From positions 186,001 to 250,000 of the forward strand of contig NZ_JAOPFU010000003.1 of NCBI RefSeq assembly GCF_025515275.1: 64,000 bases of DNA, in the 5' to 3' direction. The stretch is from Catenovulum sp. 2E275. Lineage in GTDB: Bacteria; Pseudomonadota; Gammaproteobacteria; Enterobacterales; Alteromonadaceae. A program made the translations under genes and the position numbers. Below, piece after piece: positions 18,719-28,052 of the stretch. Numbering within the stretch: the stretch's first letter is position 1; each line of letters opens with the position of its first letter. Below the pieces are notes generated by a model that worked only from the letters and a program-made list of their open reading frames with translations, was not told the origin of the DNA and ran no database searches.

Positions 18719-19612
18719 TTAAAACAGTTTGCAGATTAACTCTGTAATTGCATGTTTGAGTTTATGCTCGTCATGGCGGTAATAAACATCGCTAGCATTA
18801 AGCGATTTTTGTAAATGAATACATCCATCCAAGTTAACTTTTGGCGTATCCAACCCAGACAAAACTCCCGAAATTTTAATTTGAGGGTTGCTGTTAGCCA
18901 GCCAATTTAACCTGTCTTGTAAGCTGGTATTGTGGCAAGGCCCATGCTCTGCGGCTAAGTTATCAATAAAAATGATTTTTGCCTGAGTTTGCGCTAATGC
19001 TTGTGCTATATCCTTAACCAAAAGGGCAGGCATCACACTGGTTAAAAAACTCCCCGGACCTAACAAAATAACATTGGCGTTTTGAATCGCTCTCAATACT
19101 TTATTTGGAGCAACCACTTTATTGGCCAAACTCAGTTTGTCTGGCATGGAATTTTGCTGATCGATTGTAATTTCACCATGAATCAACTGCTCAGCATAGT
19201 GAGCAATTAAATCGGTCGGCTCTTCTGTCATTGGATAAAGTTTGCTATCTATTTTTAATAGCCTACGCACAATCTCAACTACGCCAACTGGGCTAACATC
19301 TAATTGCTGCATTGCAAAAAAGATTAAATTGCCCAAGCAATGTTGATCTAATTCACCTTGAGAAAATCGGTAGTTGAGTAAATCGGTTCCAAGCTGACTT
19401 TTACTTAAATGGGCGATACAGTTTCGTAAATCACCCCATGCAATAGAATCCTGATTTTGTCTGAGTTTTCCGGTTGAACCACCGTTATCGGTTGTTGCGA
19501 CAATTCCGGTTAAGTTTGAGCCTAGCTCTGAAAATGTATTTAAAACTTTACCGAGTCCATGCCCGCCTCCAATAGCGACCAGATTAATTTGCCTTAATTG
19601 CATTTTAAACAC
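18719..19612 (-). CDS. YvcK/YbhK-family UDP-GlcNAc-binding protein
   Basis: A 297-aa protein of the CofD-like YvcK family (E. coli YbhK 302 aa), linked in Bacillus to gluconeogenic growth and cell-wall control and known to bind UDP-GlcNAc. Visible motifs are AIGGGHGLGKVL (13-24), ATTDNGGSTGKLR (39-51), WGDLRNCI and the C-terminal-half VILLGPGSFLTSVMP. Two in-frame start codons (residues 1 and 4) are possible. It is a single gene with its own promoter in the region up to 19972. Confidence 0.9.
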   Translation of the reverse strand: MFKMQLRQINLVAIGGGHGLGKVLNTFSELGSNLTGIVATTDNGGSTGKLRQNQDSIAWGDLRNCIAHLSKSQLGTDLLNYRFSQGELDQHCLGNLIFFAMQQLDVSPVGVVEIVRRLLKIDSKLYPMTEEPTDLIAHYAEQLIHGEITIDQQNSMPDKLSLANKVVAPNKVLRAIQNANVILLGPGSFLTSVMPALLVKDIAQALAQTQAKIIFIDNLAAEHGPCHNTSLQDRLNWLANSNPQIKISGVLSGLDTPKVNLDGCIHLQKSLNASDVYYRHDEHKLKHAITELICKLF

Positions 19613-19972
19613 TATCCTAATGAAACACAGGGTCTGTTGAGCTTACGAGGGCAATTTTGCAGTGGTTTGATTCTTCAATACTGATCCTCGATTAAAGAGT
19701 ATTTAGTTAGAACCAAAATTTGTATATCAAACATCAATAGTCCCTACTAATTTGACATTTTTGCCAAATGAAAAAACAAATTAGCATATATCAGGAGACG
19801 AGTTAATTATTTTTAAAAATGAATCGACATATTAAGGTTTATAGAGTGTTTTTTGTTCAAAAATGATAGCGAGTATTTAAATGTTAAAAAAATATAGATA
19901 ATGTGTGGTTAAATCTATCTTTTTAAGCTATTTTGATCTGGTCTAATCAGTTTTTATTCACGAGGATGTCGT
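19613..19972. other. Intergenic region, divergent promoters of yvcK-like gene and lipase
   Basis: 360 bases without a convincing gene, strongly AT-rich. It must contain the promoters for both divergent genes. A TTGACA hexamer is present at 19752-19757 but I find no well-spaced -10 partner. GAGGATG just before 19973 provides the ribosome binding site of the lipase. Confidence 0.4.
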
Positions 19973-22543
19973 ATGTTTAAGCTCAAGCTTTGTGCCGTTT
20001 CGATTAGCTTTGCTCTATTAACTGCCTGCGAAGGTGATACGCTGGCAGATTTAAATAAAGAATCTGAAAATGAGCAACTGATCCCTAGCTCTAAAATAGT
20101 TTATTCTCCAGCGGATGGGCAGCTTTCTGTACCAAATGATTTATTATTTAATGGCACTACTGATGGTACGTTAAATTTACCTGTAGTAGATGCTAGTGAT
20201 TATACAGATCCGACAGTGGCGATGAGCGGTTTAGATGGCTGGTCTTATCAACAACCATTTTTAATTGAGTTTGAACTTGAATCCAGAGTGGAATCTTTAA
20301 ATATGGCATCAGTTGAACAGGCTGGAAGTATCCGTTTATTTGAAGCCGTGATGGGGGCATCAACTGATTCAGCTCACCCTGAATGTGCTGAGGTGACTCA
20401 AGGCTTAGCCTGTAAAGTCTTATCTGAGTTAACTTTTGGGGTCGATTTTGTCACTAAGCTGGCAGCCAATAACCAAATTGCAGTTGTGCCGCTTAAACCG
20501 TTAAATTCAGATAGCCATTATTTAATTGCAGTGACTAACCAACTTTCGGACTCTGAAGGCCGTGCCGTGAAAATGTCTGATACTTATCGTTCAGTACGTC
20601 AGGATTTAGCGTCAATGCCATTGGCAACAGATGCTCAGCGCAGCTTACAAGCTATTGTTAATTCATTTGAAGCCACCCTTAATCAAGCCGGGGTTGATAA
20701 AAATAGCTTAATATTAACTGCGGCGATGACCACACAATCAGCACCTGCATTAGCTGTATTAAAACAATTGTTAGTGCAAAACCCAGCCCAAATGCCAGTA
20801 GTTTCAACACCAAATCAGGTTGAAGTTATGGGGCAGGGTATTACCGCCAGAGATGCTTTAAATATTGGTAGTGCATCCTGCCCAGATATGCTCGCATTAG
20901 CGCAATCAGGCCAAGCCAGCGCTGAACAAATGGCCGGAATTGCCCAAGCAATGCCATTTTGTATTAGCCAACTTTATTCTGCCAATATTACTTTGCCTTA
21001 TTATAGCGGCGTAGCTACAGTGGATAATCCAACCGGTGCCACAGGTAATAATGCGTGGTGGCAAGCCAATTGTGACAGTGGTGCAACTTTACAAGGTGCT
21101 GTTGCTGGCGGCATGACTTTACCTGCAGCAGCGCAATCCGACAATGATGCGTTTTGTATGAACTTTGGTTTAAGAGATTTAGGTTTAGATACCGAGCGCC
21201 ATATAACTCAATATAACCCAATACCTAAAGTGAAAACTTACAACCAAATAGACGTACAAATTACTGTACCTGATCCAGTTTATTTAACTGCTACTGGTGC
21301 ACAAATAACTCAAATGCCAGAAAGTGGTTGGCCAGTAATTATTATGCAACATGGTATTGGCAGTAACAAAGAGAATATGTTGGCATTGACAGGTGCCCTT
21401 GGTTTCGCTGGCTTTGCTACAGTAAGTATTGACATGACTTTGCATGGCAGTCGAGGATTTGATTTAGATCAAGATGGTAACTATGAAATACAGTCTAATC
21501 CAGACTCAGTCACGGCATTTATGAATTTAGAAAATGCCCGTGCGACTCGTGATAACATCAAACAAAGTGTAGCTGATCTATTGGGATTAAGAATAGGTTT
21601 ATCTAATTTAAGTACAACTAATTTTAATAGCCAAAAGCTTGATAATTCAAATGTTTATTTTATCGGACATTCCTTAGGCGGAATTGTTGGAGCCGACTTT
21701 ATTGCGTTAACTAATACAGCTCTAAACCCAGCGATAGATCCTTTATTTAAAGTTAATGCATCAGTCTTTGCAAATTCATCGGGGGGCATTGCCAGTTTCT
21801 TATTAGCTTCCAATTCTTTTGGTAATTTTATTAAAGGCAATATTTTATTAGCTAGCTTTAAACCATTTTTAGTATTTTTAGCACAAAACCAACAAAATAT
21901 AGCTCTTTTATTAGCAGATCAAACAGCCTATACGGAAGCAAAAACAAATTTTTTAAATTCAGCTAACTTAGGTGAGAGTGATTTAACACTGTTTAACCTA
22001 GCAGAAGGGTATTTTATATATCTAATTCAAAATGGCGCTAATGTTCAATCATTAACAGCAAGTGATCATCTGGCTCATTTTGTGCCTTATTTTTCAAGCC
22101 TAAATTTATCGCAGCAATCTTCAATTAGTGCACAAATTAATCAATTTGCATTTGCAATGCAAACAGTTATTGATAGTGCAGATCCAAATCAATATACATC
22201 AATGTTAAATCAAACTAATACTCCTATTTTAATGACTGAAATATGGGGAAATGGTACTGCTTCTACTTGGGATCAAACCATACCTCCAATGGTTTCAGGC
22301 GCTCCTTTATCAGGTACAGAAGCACTTGCAAGTCAACTTAACTTATCCAAAGTAAATACCACAACAACAGATCCTATGTCTGTCTCGGGTTTAGTAAGAT
22401 TTAATGCTGGGGGCCATTCGTCGTTGTTATCTCCTTCAAGCAGTGCAGCTGTGACAAAAGAAATGCAACAAATGATTGCAACTTACTTTGCATCGTCAGC
22501 AACAGTAATAAAAATAGATAACAGCTCTGTCATTTCTGATTAG
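19973..22543 (+). CDS. Pla-1/cef-family lipase lipoprotein (VolA-like)
   Basis: A large 856-aa lipoprotein. The signal ends at LLTAC (Cys19). The mature protein begins with SPADGQLSVPNDLLFNGTTDGT, the entry segment of the Pla-1/cef extracellular lipase family, which includes the surface-exposed lysophospholipase VolA of Vibrio. The alpha/beta hydrolase part carries MQHGIGSNKEN (oxyanion region), the nucleophile Ser567 in GHSLGG, and His815 in GGHSSLL. It probably acts at the outer surface on phospholipids or other esters. It is monocistronic, with a strong terminator after it. Confidence 0.85.
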   Translation: MFKLKLCAVSISFALLTACEGDTLADLNKESENEQLIPSSKIVYSPADGQLSVPNDLLFNGTTDGTLNLPVVDASDYTDPTVAMSGLDGWSYQQPFLIEFELESRVESLNMASVEQAGSIRLFEAVMGASTDSAHPECAEVTQGLACKVLSELTFGVDFVTKLAANNQIAVVPLKPLNSDSHYLIAVTNQLSDSEGRAVKMSDTYRSVRQDLASMPLATDAQRSLQAIVNSFEATLNQAGVDKNSLILTAAMTTQSAPALAVLKQLLVQNPAQMPVVSTPNQVEVMGQGITARDALNIGSASCPDMLALAQSGQASAEQMAGIAQAMPFCISQLYSANITLPYYSGVATVDNPTGATGNNAWWQANCDSGATLQGAVAGGMTLPAAAQSDNDAFCMNFGLRDLGLDTERHITQYNPIPKVKTYNQIDVQITVPDPVYLTATGAQITQMPESGWPVIIMQHGIGSNKENMLALTGALGFAGFATVSIDMTLHGSRGFDLDQDGNYEIQSNPDSVTAFMNLENARATRDNIKQSVADLLGLRIGLSNLSTTNFNSQKLDNSNVYFIGHSLGGIVGADFIALTNTALNPAIDPLFKVNASVFANSSGGIASFLLASNSFGNFIKGNILLASFKPFLVFLAQNQQNIALLLADQTAYTEAKTNFLNSANLGESDLTLFNLAEGYFIYLIQNGANVQSLTASDHLAHFVPYFSSLNLSQQSSISAQINQFAFAMQTVIDSADPNQYTSMLNQTNTPILMTEIWGNGTASTWDQTIPPMVSGAPLSGTEALASQLNLSKVNTTTTDPMSVSGLVRFNAGGHSSLLSPSSSAAVTKEMQQMIATYFASSATVIKIDNSSVISD

Positions 22544-22573
22544 AGTCTAAATGTTAAAATCGCAGTTAATTTT

Positions 22574-22607
22574 AAAAGCAACTATTTCATCTGATAGTTG
22601 CTTTTTT
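22574..22607 (+). terminator. Rho-independent terminator of the lipase gene
   Basis: AAAGCAACTA (22575-22584) pairs with TAGTTGCTTT (22595-22604) across a 10-base loop, followed by a run of T up to 22607, 31 bases after the stop. Confidence 0.85.
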
Positions 22608-22927
22608 ACTTTGATATAGCTAAATCGCTACATTAAAGCAAATCGCCTAATATTAAGGTATTTATTCATTTTCCATTTTTATAGCTCTTAATAAGTGAAA
22701 GGATAAGAAGTACTCTTAATTGATAGAATTGTTTGGTTAAAATAAATATTGACTAAAAATGTTGCCAGATTCCAATTAAACAAGATAGTTTTGTATGATT
22801 TTGGGTATTTAATTAAAACCCGTTTATAATATAGATAATAAGTGTTAACAAATTAGCTTTTGTCCGTTCTATTTGCACTGTTTTGTGTTATAAAGCACGA
22901 GCCGTAGTGAAAAGAGGTAACCAGATT
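22608..22927. other. AT-rich intergenic region upstream of yfbV
   Basis: About 320 bases with no gene I can support. It is very AT-rich and should contain the yfbV promoter. The in-frame extension from 22883 is not counted as coding because GAGGTAA sits correctly before the ATG at 22928. Confidence 0.4.
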
Positions 22928-23374
22928 ATGAGTTCAAACTTATTGTCGACCATTCAGAAAGGTTATACTTACAGTAAAAATTGGCCTTTACGCCCAGAAC
23001 TTTATCCTTTATTTCCCGAATGCAGAGTGATCAAAGCAACTCAGTTTGCACTTTTCGTGACACCAATTATTGCTGTTTTCAGCTTCTTTACACAGTTTTT
23101 TTATTTAGGTGAGTCATTTTTAGCACAATCTATTGCCATGTGCAGCTTAATTTTGAGTTTACCAATTCAAGGATTTATTTGGTTAGGCAAGCGGGCAAAA
23201 TCTCTGTTACCAGTTAGTTTAGCAGCTTGGTATTATCAGCTTGAAAGTAAATTTATTGAACAAGGCATTGAATTTAAAGGCGTTGCTCGTAAACCAACTT
23301 ATTTAGATTTAGCATCAGCTCTTAAAATAGCATTTAATAAGCTAGATGAAACTTGGATAAAAGAAAAATTTTAA
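22928..23374 (+). CDS. yfbV: UPF0208 membrane protein YfbV
   Basis: A 148-aa inner-membrane protein homologous to E. coli YfbV, reported to limit spread of the terminus macrodomain organisation. It has the family N-terminus YSKNWPLRPELYPLFPECRVIK, two hydrophobic helices (about residues 40-58 and 65-85), and the conserved SLPIQGFIWLGKR segment. The start at 22928 is preferred over a 15-codon extension because a GAGGTAA ribosome binding site precedes it and the protein then matches the family length. Confidence 0.88.
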   Translation: MSSNLLSTIQKGYTYSKNWPLRPELYPLFPECRVIKATQFALFVTPIIAVFSFFTQFFYLGESFLAQSIAMCSLILSLPIQGFIWLGKRAKSLLPVSLAAWYYQLESKFIEQGIEFKGVARKPTYLDLASALKIAFNKLDETWIKEKF

Positions 23375-23402
23375 TTTGGACTAATATTTTTAGGATGTTT
23401 TT

Positions 23403-24401
23403 TTGATTACAAGCAAAGTCGAGCTTTTAAAGTCAGCAGTTGAAATTACTAAAAATAAGGATAAGCCAGCTATTATAACGGCTTTATTAGATGAGCTTGA
23501 AAAATTGATAGCTTATGATGTGATGGCACTTCTAAAAGTTGAAGATAATAATGAAAATCAACTGGAAGTAATCGCTGTTCGATTAAGTGAAAGTTCAGAT
23601 TTTAATTGTTTAGTAACCGATTTATCTAAAGACGCGCTAATCCAACATTGTATAGATGAAAAACGTATACGGATTGAGCAATCTGTTAACATGCACAAAT
23701 GTGTCTTTCCTCTCATATTATCTGGACAAATTTATGCTGTTTTATCAATTTATATTCACTCATTAAGTCAAGAACAAATTACGCTTATTGAATTATTGAT
23801 AAAAATTAGCGCAAATTTACTGACAACTGTACATGATAGTGAGCTTGATACTTTAACAGGATTGTTAAATCGTCGTACTCTTGAGTATAATCTAGCTGAC
23901 TTTTTTTCCGATTTAAAACCAAGAAATGACAATTTATTAAACGATCAATTTCATAACTGGTTAGTTATTTTAGATATTGATAAATTCAAATCCATTAATG
24001 ACCAATATGGCCATACTTATGGGGATGAAGTCTTACTTTTGTTCTCTAATATTATGAAACAAAATTTCAGGTCTTCTGATTTATTGTTCAGGTATGGAGG
24101 AGAAGAATTTATTGTCGTGATTAGCTTTGCTAGTGAAGAGCAAGTTGAACGGATTTTAGAAAGATTTCGTAAAGCAGTAGCTCAATTTAATTTCCCACAA
24201 GTTGGTAAAGTGACTACCTGTGCTGGAGCCGCCTTAATAGATGCGAGTCTGCATCCCAATACAGTAATTGAACAAGCCGATAAAGCTTTATATTACTGTA
24301 AAGAAAATGGTCGAAATCAAATTGCTCTTTACCATAAATTGATAGAACAAAATAAAATAGGCTTGAGTCAATCTGTAGATACGGATATTGAGCTTTTTTA
24401 G
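23403..24401 (+). CDS. Diguanylate cyclase with N-terminal GAF-like domain
   Basis: Makes cyclic di-GMP. The C-terminal GGDEF domain (residues 146-315) has the active-site motif as GGEEF (232-236), and the inhibitory-site motif R-x-x-D at 223-226, so product inhibition is expected. The N-terminal 140 residues resemble a GAF-type sensor domain and contain no membrane segment, so the protein is cytosolic. The start is TTG, supported by TAGGAT 7-8 bases upstream; the only nearby ATG in that area runs into a stop. It follows yfbV by 28 bases. Confidence 0.9.
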   Translation: MITSKVELLKSAVEITKNKDKPAIITALLDELEKLIAYDVMALLKVEDNNENQLEVIAVRLSESSDFNCLVTDLSKDALIQHCIDEKRIRIEQSVNMHKCVFPLILSGQIYAVLSIYIHSLSQEQITLIELLIKISANLLTTVHDSELDTLTGLLNRRTLEYNLADFFSDLKPRNDNLLNDQFHNWLVILDIDKFKSINDQYGHTYGDEVLLLFSNIMKQNFRSSDLLFRYGGEEFIVVISFASEEQVERILERFRKAVAQFNFPQVGKVTTCAGAALIDASLHPNTVIEQADKALYYCKENGRNQIALYHKLIEQNKIGLSQSVDTDIELF

Positions 24402-24446
24402 ACTCTTATCTTTAGCTATCAATATCCGTACTTAGTAAACTGCTAT

Positions 24447-25190
24447 TTAATTTTGTTGAGCATTCAAACTTTGCCCACTAACTGATTGACTGACATCATC
24501 CATTAGGTAGAGATAAACTGGCATAATATCTGCCGGTTGAGCAATCGAAGACGGATCTTCTGCCGGATAAGCAACAGCCCGCATTTTTGTTGCTGTTGCG
24601 CCTGGGTTAATACAATTAAAACGCATCGCGGTATTGTCAAACTCATCTGCCAATACTTGCATCATGCCTTCGGTTGCAAATTTAGAGATGGCATAACCGC
24701 CCCAAAATGCACGGCCTTTGCGTCCTACCGATGAAGACGTAAAAATAACTGAACCGCAAGCCGATTTTTTTAATAAAGGTAATAATGCCTGTGTCATCAT
24801 AAATTGAGCATTAACATTAACTTGCATGACCTTTTCAAATTTTTCTTGTGGCCATTGCTCAAATGGCATAATAGTGCCCAACTGAGAGGCATTGTGAAGT
24901 AATCCGTCTAAACGGCCAAACATATCTTCAATGGTTTGTGCCATGCCTAAATAATGCTGTTTGGTTGCCCCTTGCATATCTAATGGCACTATTGCTGGTT
25001 CTTTAGCGCCTAGCGCGACAATTTCGTCGTATACTTTTTCTAATTTTTCGGTTGTTTTTCCTAACAAAATCACTTCTGCACCATGCGTTGCATAACTGAT
25101 CGCCGCAGCTTTGCCAATACCATCTCCAGCGCCAGTGACTAATATCACTTTGTTATCTAAACAGTTTGCTTGTGGGGCATAATCAAGCAT
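24447..25190 (-). CDS. yciK: YciK-family short-chain oxidoreductase
   Basis: A 247-aa SDR protein orthologous in sequence to E. coli YciK (252 aa). The cofactor motif TGAGDGIG is at residues 19-26, the catalytic triad members lie in FTSSSVGRKGR and Y166-x-x-x-K170, and LHNASQLG and CINPGATATKMRA match the family. The physiological substrate is unknown. It is divergent from the DUF2960 gene. Confidence 0.9.
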   Translation of the reverse strand: MLDYAPQANCLDNKVILVTGAGDGIGKAAAISYATHGAEVILLGKTTEKLEKVYDEIVALGAKEPAIVPLDMQGATKQHYLGMAQTIEDMFGRLDGLLHNASQLGTIMPFEQWPQEKFEKVMQVNVNAQFMMTQALLPLLKKSACGSVIFTSSSVGRKGRAFWGGYAISKFATEGMMQVLADEFDNTAMRFNCINPGATATKMRAVAYPAEDPSSIAQPADIMPVYLYLMDDVSQSVSGQSLNAQQN

Positions 25191-25213
25191 GTTGAACCCT
25201 TATTCATCTGATA

Positions 25214-25243
25214 AAGCGGCTATTTTAGCTAAAATAACCGCTT
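25214..25243. repeat. Near-perfect 30-bp palindrome in the yciK/DUF2960 divergent region
   Basis: AAGCGGCTATTTTAG (25214-25228) is followed immediately by CTAAAATAACCGCTT (25229-25243), complementary at 14 of 15 positions. It lies 23 bases upstream of the yciK start and could be an operator, a cruciform or a leader hairpin. Confidence 0.5.
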
Positions 25244-25323
25244 AGCCCAATTGCTAATTGATAAAAAACTGGCTTATTGAACTTAATTTTTTGATAATAG
25301 GTCAATTATTAAAGAGGTTTAGT

Positions 25324-25572
25324 ATGGCACGAAAAGTCAGTTACATTTTTAAAGGTCAATTTAAAGAAATTCAATTTTCTTATGACAGATTCAGAGATAA
25401 ACACGAAGCTGTGGCAGCGGCGGAAGGGGTTGATCTAACCCGTTTTTTACAAATGGAAGAGCAATTAAAAAGTTTTCCTAAGCAGGGGGCTGCTGCCAAA
25501 AATTACCGTGAAACAGAGTTTAAACGAATGGGATTTGAACAAATTCAATTTGTTCGTGATGAAGATAATTAA
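25324..25572 (+). CDS. DUF2960 family protein
   Basis: An 82-aa soluble protein of the DUF2960 family, found in Alteromonadales and Vibrionales, function unknown. The sequence MARKVSYIFKGQFKEIQFSY, then DRFRDKHEAVAAAEGVDLTRFL is characteristic. The start is set at the ATG preceded by AAAGAGGT. A frame extension upstream to 25258 encodes a hydrophobic run with no ribosome binding site and is excluded. It is followed at 18 bases by the next membrane protein gene. Confidence 0.85.
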   Translation: MARKVSYIFKGQFKEIQFSYDRFRDKHEAVAAAEGVDLTRFLQMEEQLKSFPKQGAAAKNYRETEFKRMGFEQIQFVRDEDN

Positions 25573-25590
25573 ATATTTATAGAGAAGTTA

Positions 25591-26343
25591 ATGTCAGATA
25601 TTGAACCATCCAAAACACCAAGAATTATTCCAACTACCAGACCAGCTAAAGCCGCTTTTAATTGGTTTAGCCAAGGTTTTTCTATATTTGAAAAATTTAA
25701 ATTTCAGTGGGTTATTTTAACGCTGATTGTTTATGTTATTGCCTTTTCGTTAGCGGTTATTCCTGTGTTTGGTGAGTTAGTGGTTAGTTTATTAATGCCG
25801 GGTTTTTTTGTATTAGCCAGCGTTGTAAAATTAACTCAAAGGTTTGAACCAGCAGCTTTTTTTGAGCCAGTAAAAAAACACTTTGTTGCTTTACTCAGGC
25901 TGTTTGCGATTAACTTTGTTGGCGCGGCTATTGCGTCATGGGTTGCGATGTCGGTCACTGGGGGCAGCTCAATCGAAACGATTCAGCCTAATCAAGTCTT
26001 TTCATTTTTAGGTATCGCTTTGGTGATTTATTTACCTGTTATGATGGGGATTGCATTTGCACCAGCGCTGATTATATTTGACAAAATGTCAGTGCTGGAA
26101 GCATTTAAAATGTCATTTAATGGCTGTTTTAAGAATGCGTTATCATTAACTGTATTTAGTCTGGTTTTATTATTTGCTATGGTGATTGCGGTTATTCCTA
26201 TGGGGTTAGGTTTACTGATTTTATTACCTGTGATGCACTGTACTTTATTTGCAATGTATGAGGATATTTTTCAGCATAAAGCCAGATTTGAACTCCCGCC
26301 GAGTCAGGATGATGACAACCAAGACGGCAGCTTTTTAGTGTAG
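25591..26343 (+). CDS. BPSS1780-type integral membrane protein
   Basis: A 250-aa protein with about five to six hydrophobic helices (roughly residues 38-60, 62-82, 103-125, 140-165, 185-215, 215-235). The overall pattern, starting with a polar tail and AFNWFSQGFSIFEK, resembles the BPSS1780 family of membrane proteins, whose function is unknown. It is probably cotranscribed with the DUF2960 gene and the nitroreductase gene that follows at 25 bases. Confidence 0.75.
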   Translation: MSDIEPSKTPRIIPTTRPAKAAFNWFSQGFSIFEKFKFQWVILTLIVYVIAFSLAVIPVFGELVVSLLMPGFFVLASVVKLTQRFEPAAFFEPVKKHFVALLRLFAINFVGAAIASWVAMSVTGGSSIETIQPNQVFSFLGIALVIYLPVMMGIAFAPALIIFDKMSVLEAFKMSFNGCFKNALSLTVFSLVLLFAMVIAVIPMGLGLLILLPVMHCTLFAMYEDIFQHKARFELPPSQDDDNQDGSFLV

Positions 26344-26368
26344 CCACACAAAATAATAAGGAAGATTA

Positions 26369-26917
26369 ATGCAAGCATTAGAACTTTTATTAAATCGTAG
26401 CTCATTTAACCAGTTAACAGCACCGGCACCATCACAAGATGCTTTGGATAATATTTTAAAAGCAGGCATGCGAGCACCGGATCATGGTTCATTAACACCA
26501 TTTAGATTTATTGTATTTCAGAATGAAGCATTAAATGATCTTGGTGAAATTTTTGCCGAAGCCGCAGAGTTAGATGATGCGCCTTGCGAAAAAATTGAAA
26601 AAGCGAAAAATATGCCGCTTAGAGCACCATTAATTATTGCTGTAATTGCCAACGTGACGGAAGATCATAAAATCCCCGTTTCTGAACAAATAATTACCGC
26701 TGGCTGTGCGGTGCATGCAATGCAAATGGCGGCCGTTGCGCAAGGTTTTCAAGGGATTTGGCGAACCGGTGATTTTGCTTATCATCAGCACGTACGCAAG
26801 CAATTTAAATTAAAAGGCGAAGATCAAATTGTTGGTTATTTATATATAGGTACGCCCAGTAAAGATGTACCGATAAAACCAGCTAAAAATTTAAATGAGC
26901 ATGTAGAATACTGGTGA
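26369..26917 (+). CDS. ydjA: NAD(P)H nitroreductase, YdjA type
   Basis: A 182-aa FMN-dependent nitroreductase-family protein, the same length as E. coli YdjA (183 aa). Conserved parts are LLLNRSS, the FMN-contacting GMRAPDHGSLTPFRF (33-47), AAVAQGFQGIWRTGDFA and the C-terminal VGYLYIGTP. Small members of this type bind FMN as dimers; the native substrate is not known. It ends a three-gene run, followed by a strong terminator. Confidence 0.9.
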   Translation: MQALELLLNRSSFNQLTAPAPSQDALDNILKAGMRAPDHGSLTPFRFIVFQNEALNDLGEIFAEAAELDDAPCEKIEKAKNMPLRAPLIIAVIANVTEDHKIPVSEQIITAGCAVHAMQMAAVAQGFQGIWRTGDFAYHQHVRKQFKLKGEDQIVGYLYIGTPSKDVPIKPAKNLNEHVEYW

Positions 26918-26930
26918 TTTTTAAATTATA

Positions 26931-26970
26931 AGTATTAAAGGTTTACTCGGATAAACCTTTAATACTTTTG
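26931..26970 (+). terminator. Rho-independent terminator after ydjA
   Basis: A perfect 15-bp stem, AGTATTAAAGGTTTA (26931-26945) with TAAACCTTTAATACT (26952-26966), a 6-base loop, and then TTTTG. It lies 14 bases after the stop. Confidence 0.8.
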
Positions 26971-27077
26971 TTATTTCCTCTCTTATTTCCATTTCTTACA
27001 AAATCCTATCTAAAATTGATCCACTAAGGATTTTTTCTCGTTTACTAAAATATGCGTTAAAAATGATAGGTTTAAAC

Positions 27078-28028
27078 ATGACAAATACACAAAAACTGAA
27101 TATTGGTATTAGTGCTTGCCTGTTAGGTGAAAAAGTTAGATTTGATGGTGGACATAAAGCGTTAACCTTTGCCAATCAGACCTTATCTCAATATGTGAAT
27201 TTTAAGCCAGTTTGCCCTGAAGTTGGCATTGGCATGTCGGTACCCAGAAAACCTATTCGTTTAGTTGAAACTCAAGGTGACGTTAAATTATTAGATAGCC
27301 GCGATAATCAATTAGATTACACTGACAAAATGCTCGAATTTTCAACCCGCCAATGTAGCCAACTAACTCATTTAAATGGATTTATTTTAACCTCTAAATC
27401 ACCAAGCTGTGGCATGGAGCGGATGAAAGTATATGATGAGGAAGGTAACTTACAACACCGCAAAGGGGTTGGGTTATTTGCTAAAACACTGATGCAGATG
27501 CATCCAAACTTACCGGTTGAAGAAGATGGCAGATTAAATGATGCAGCGCTTAGAGAAAATTTTATATCAAGAATTTTTGTTCATGCAAACTGGCATCAAA
27601 CAGTCGCACAAAGTGATCAAATTAAAGATTTAATCGCGTTTCACAGCAATCATAAATATCAAATTATGGCTCATAGTTATCAGGCTTATAAAAACTTGGG
27701 CAAGTTGGTTGCTAATCAGCAAAAGTTGGATTTTGACACATTAAAGCAAATGTATTTTAGTCAGCTCATGCAATCACTTAAAAACATAGCTGGTCGTAAA
27801 AAGCACTGTAATGTTTTAATGCATTTACAGGGATATTTTAAGCGAGATATTAGCGCACAGGATAAACAAGAACTGAACCATTTAATTTTACATTACCGGC
27901 AAGGATTAGTGCCTCTATTGGCGCCTTTAACTTTAATCAAACACTTTTTAAAACTTCATCCAAATGAATATTTGGCACAACAAACCTATTTTAATCCTTA
28001 TCCCTTAGAAATGGGATTAAATGGGTAA
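27078..28028 (+). CDS. DUF523-DUF1722 protein (YbgA-like)
   Basis: A two-domain protein of about 316 aa. The N-terminal DUF523 domain has ISACLLGEKVRFDGGHK and a cysteine-bearing SKSPSCGMERMKVYD; the C-terminal DUF1722 domain corresponds to E. coli YbgA. The start at 27078 is favoured by TAGGT 7 bases upstream; an ATG at 27063 would add five residues but lacks a ribosome binding site. In E. coli ybgA lies directly before phr (photolyase), and phrB follows here as well. Function is unproven; a link to DNA repair or light stress is inferred from this pairing. Confidence 0.85.
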   Translation: MTNTQKLNIGISACLLGEKVRFDGGHKALTFANQTLSQYVNFKPVCPEVGIGMSVPRKPIRLVETQGDVKLLDSRDNQLDYTDKMLEFSTRQCSQLTHLNGFILTSKSPSCGMERMKVYDEEGNLQHRKGVGLFAKTLMQMHPNLPVEEDGRLNDAALRENFISRIFVHANWHQTVAQSDQIKDLIAFHSNHKYQIMAHSYQAYKNLGKLVANQQKLDFDTLKQMYFSQLMQSLKNIAGRKKHCNVLMHLQGYFKRDISAQDKQELNHLILHYRQGLVPLLAPLTLIKHFLKLHPNEYLAQQTYFNPYPLEMGLNG

Positions 28029-28052
28029 ACGGATAATGAGGTTAAATGGATA

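Noticed and set aside
19752-19790. TTGACA hexamer as lipase or yvcK promoter
   Set aside because: No -10 element at a spacing of 16-18 bases could be found, so no promoter call is made.
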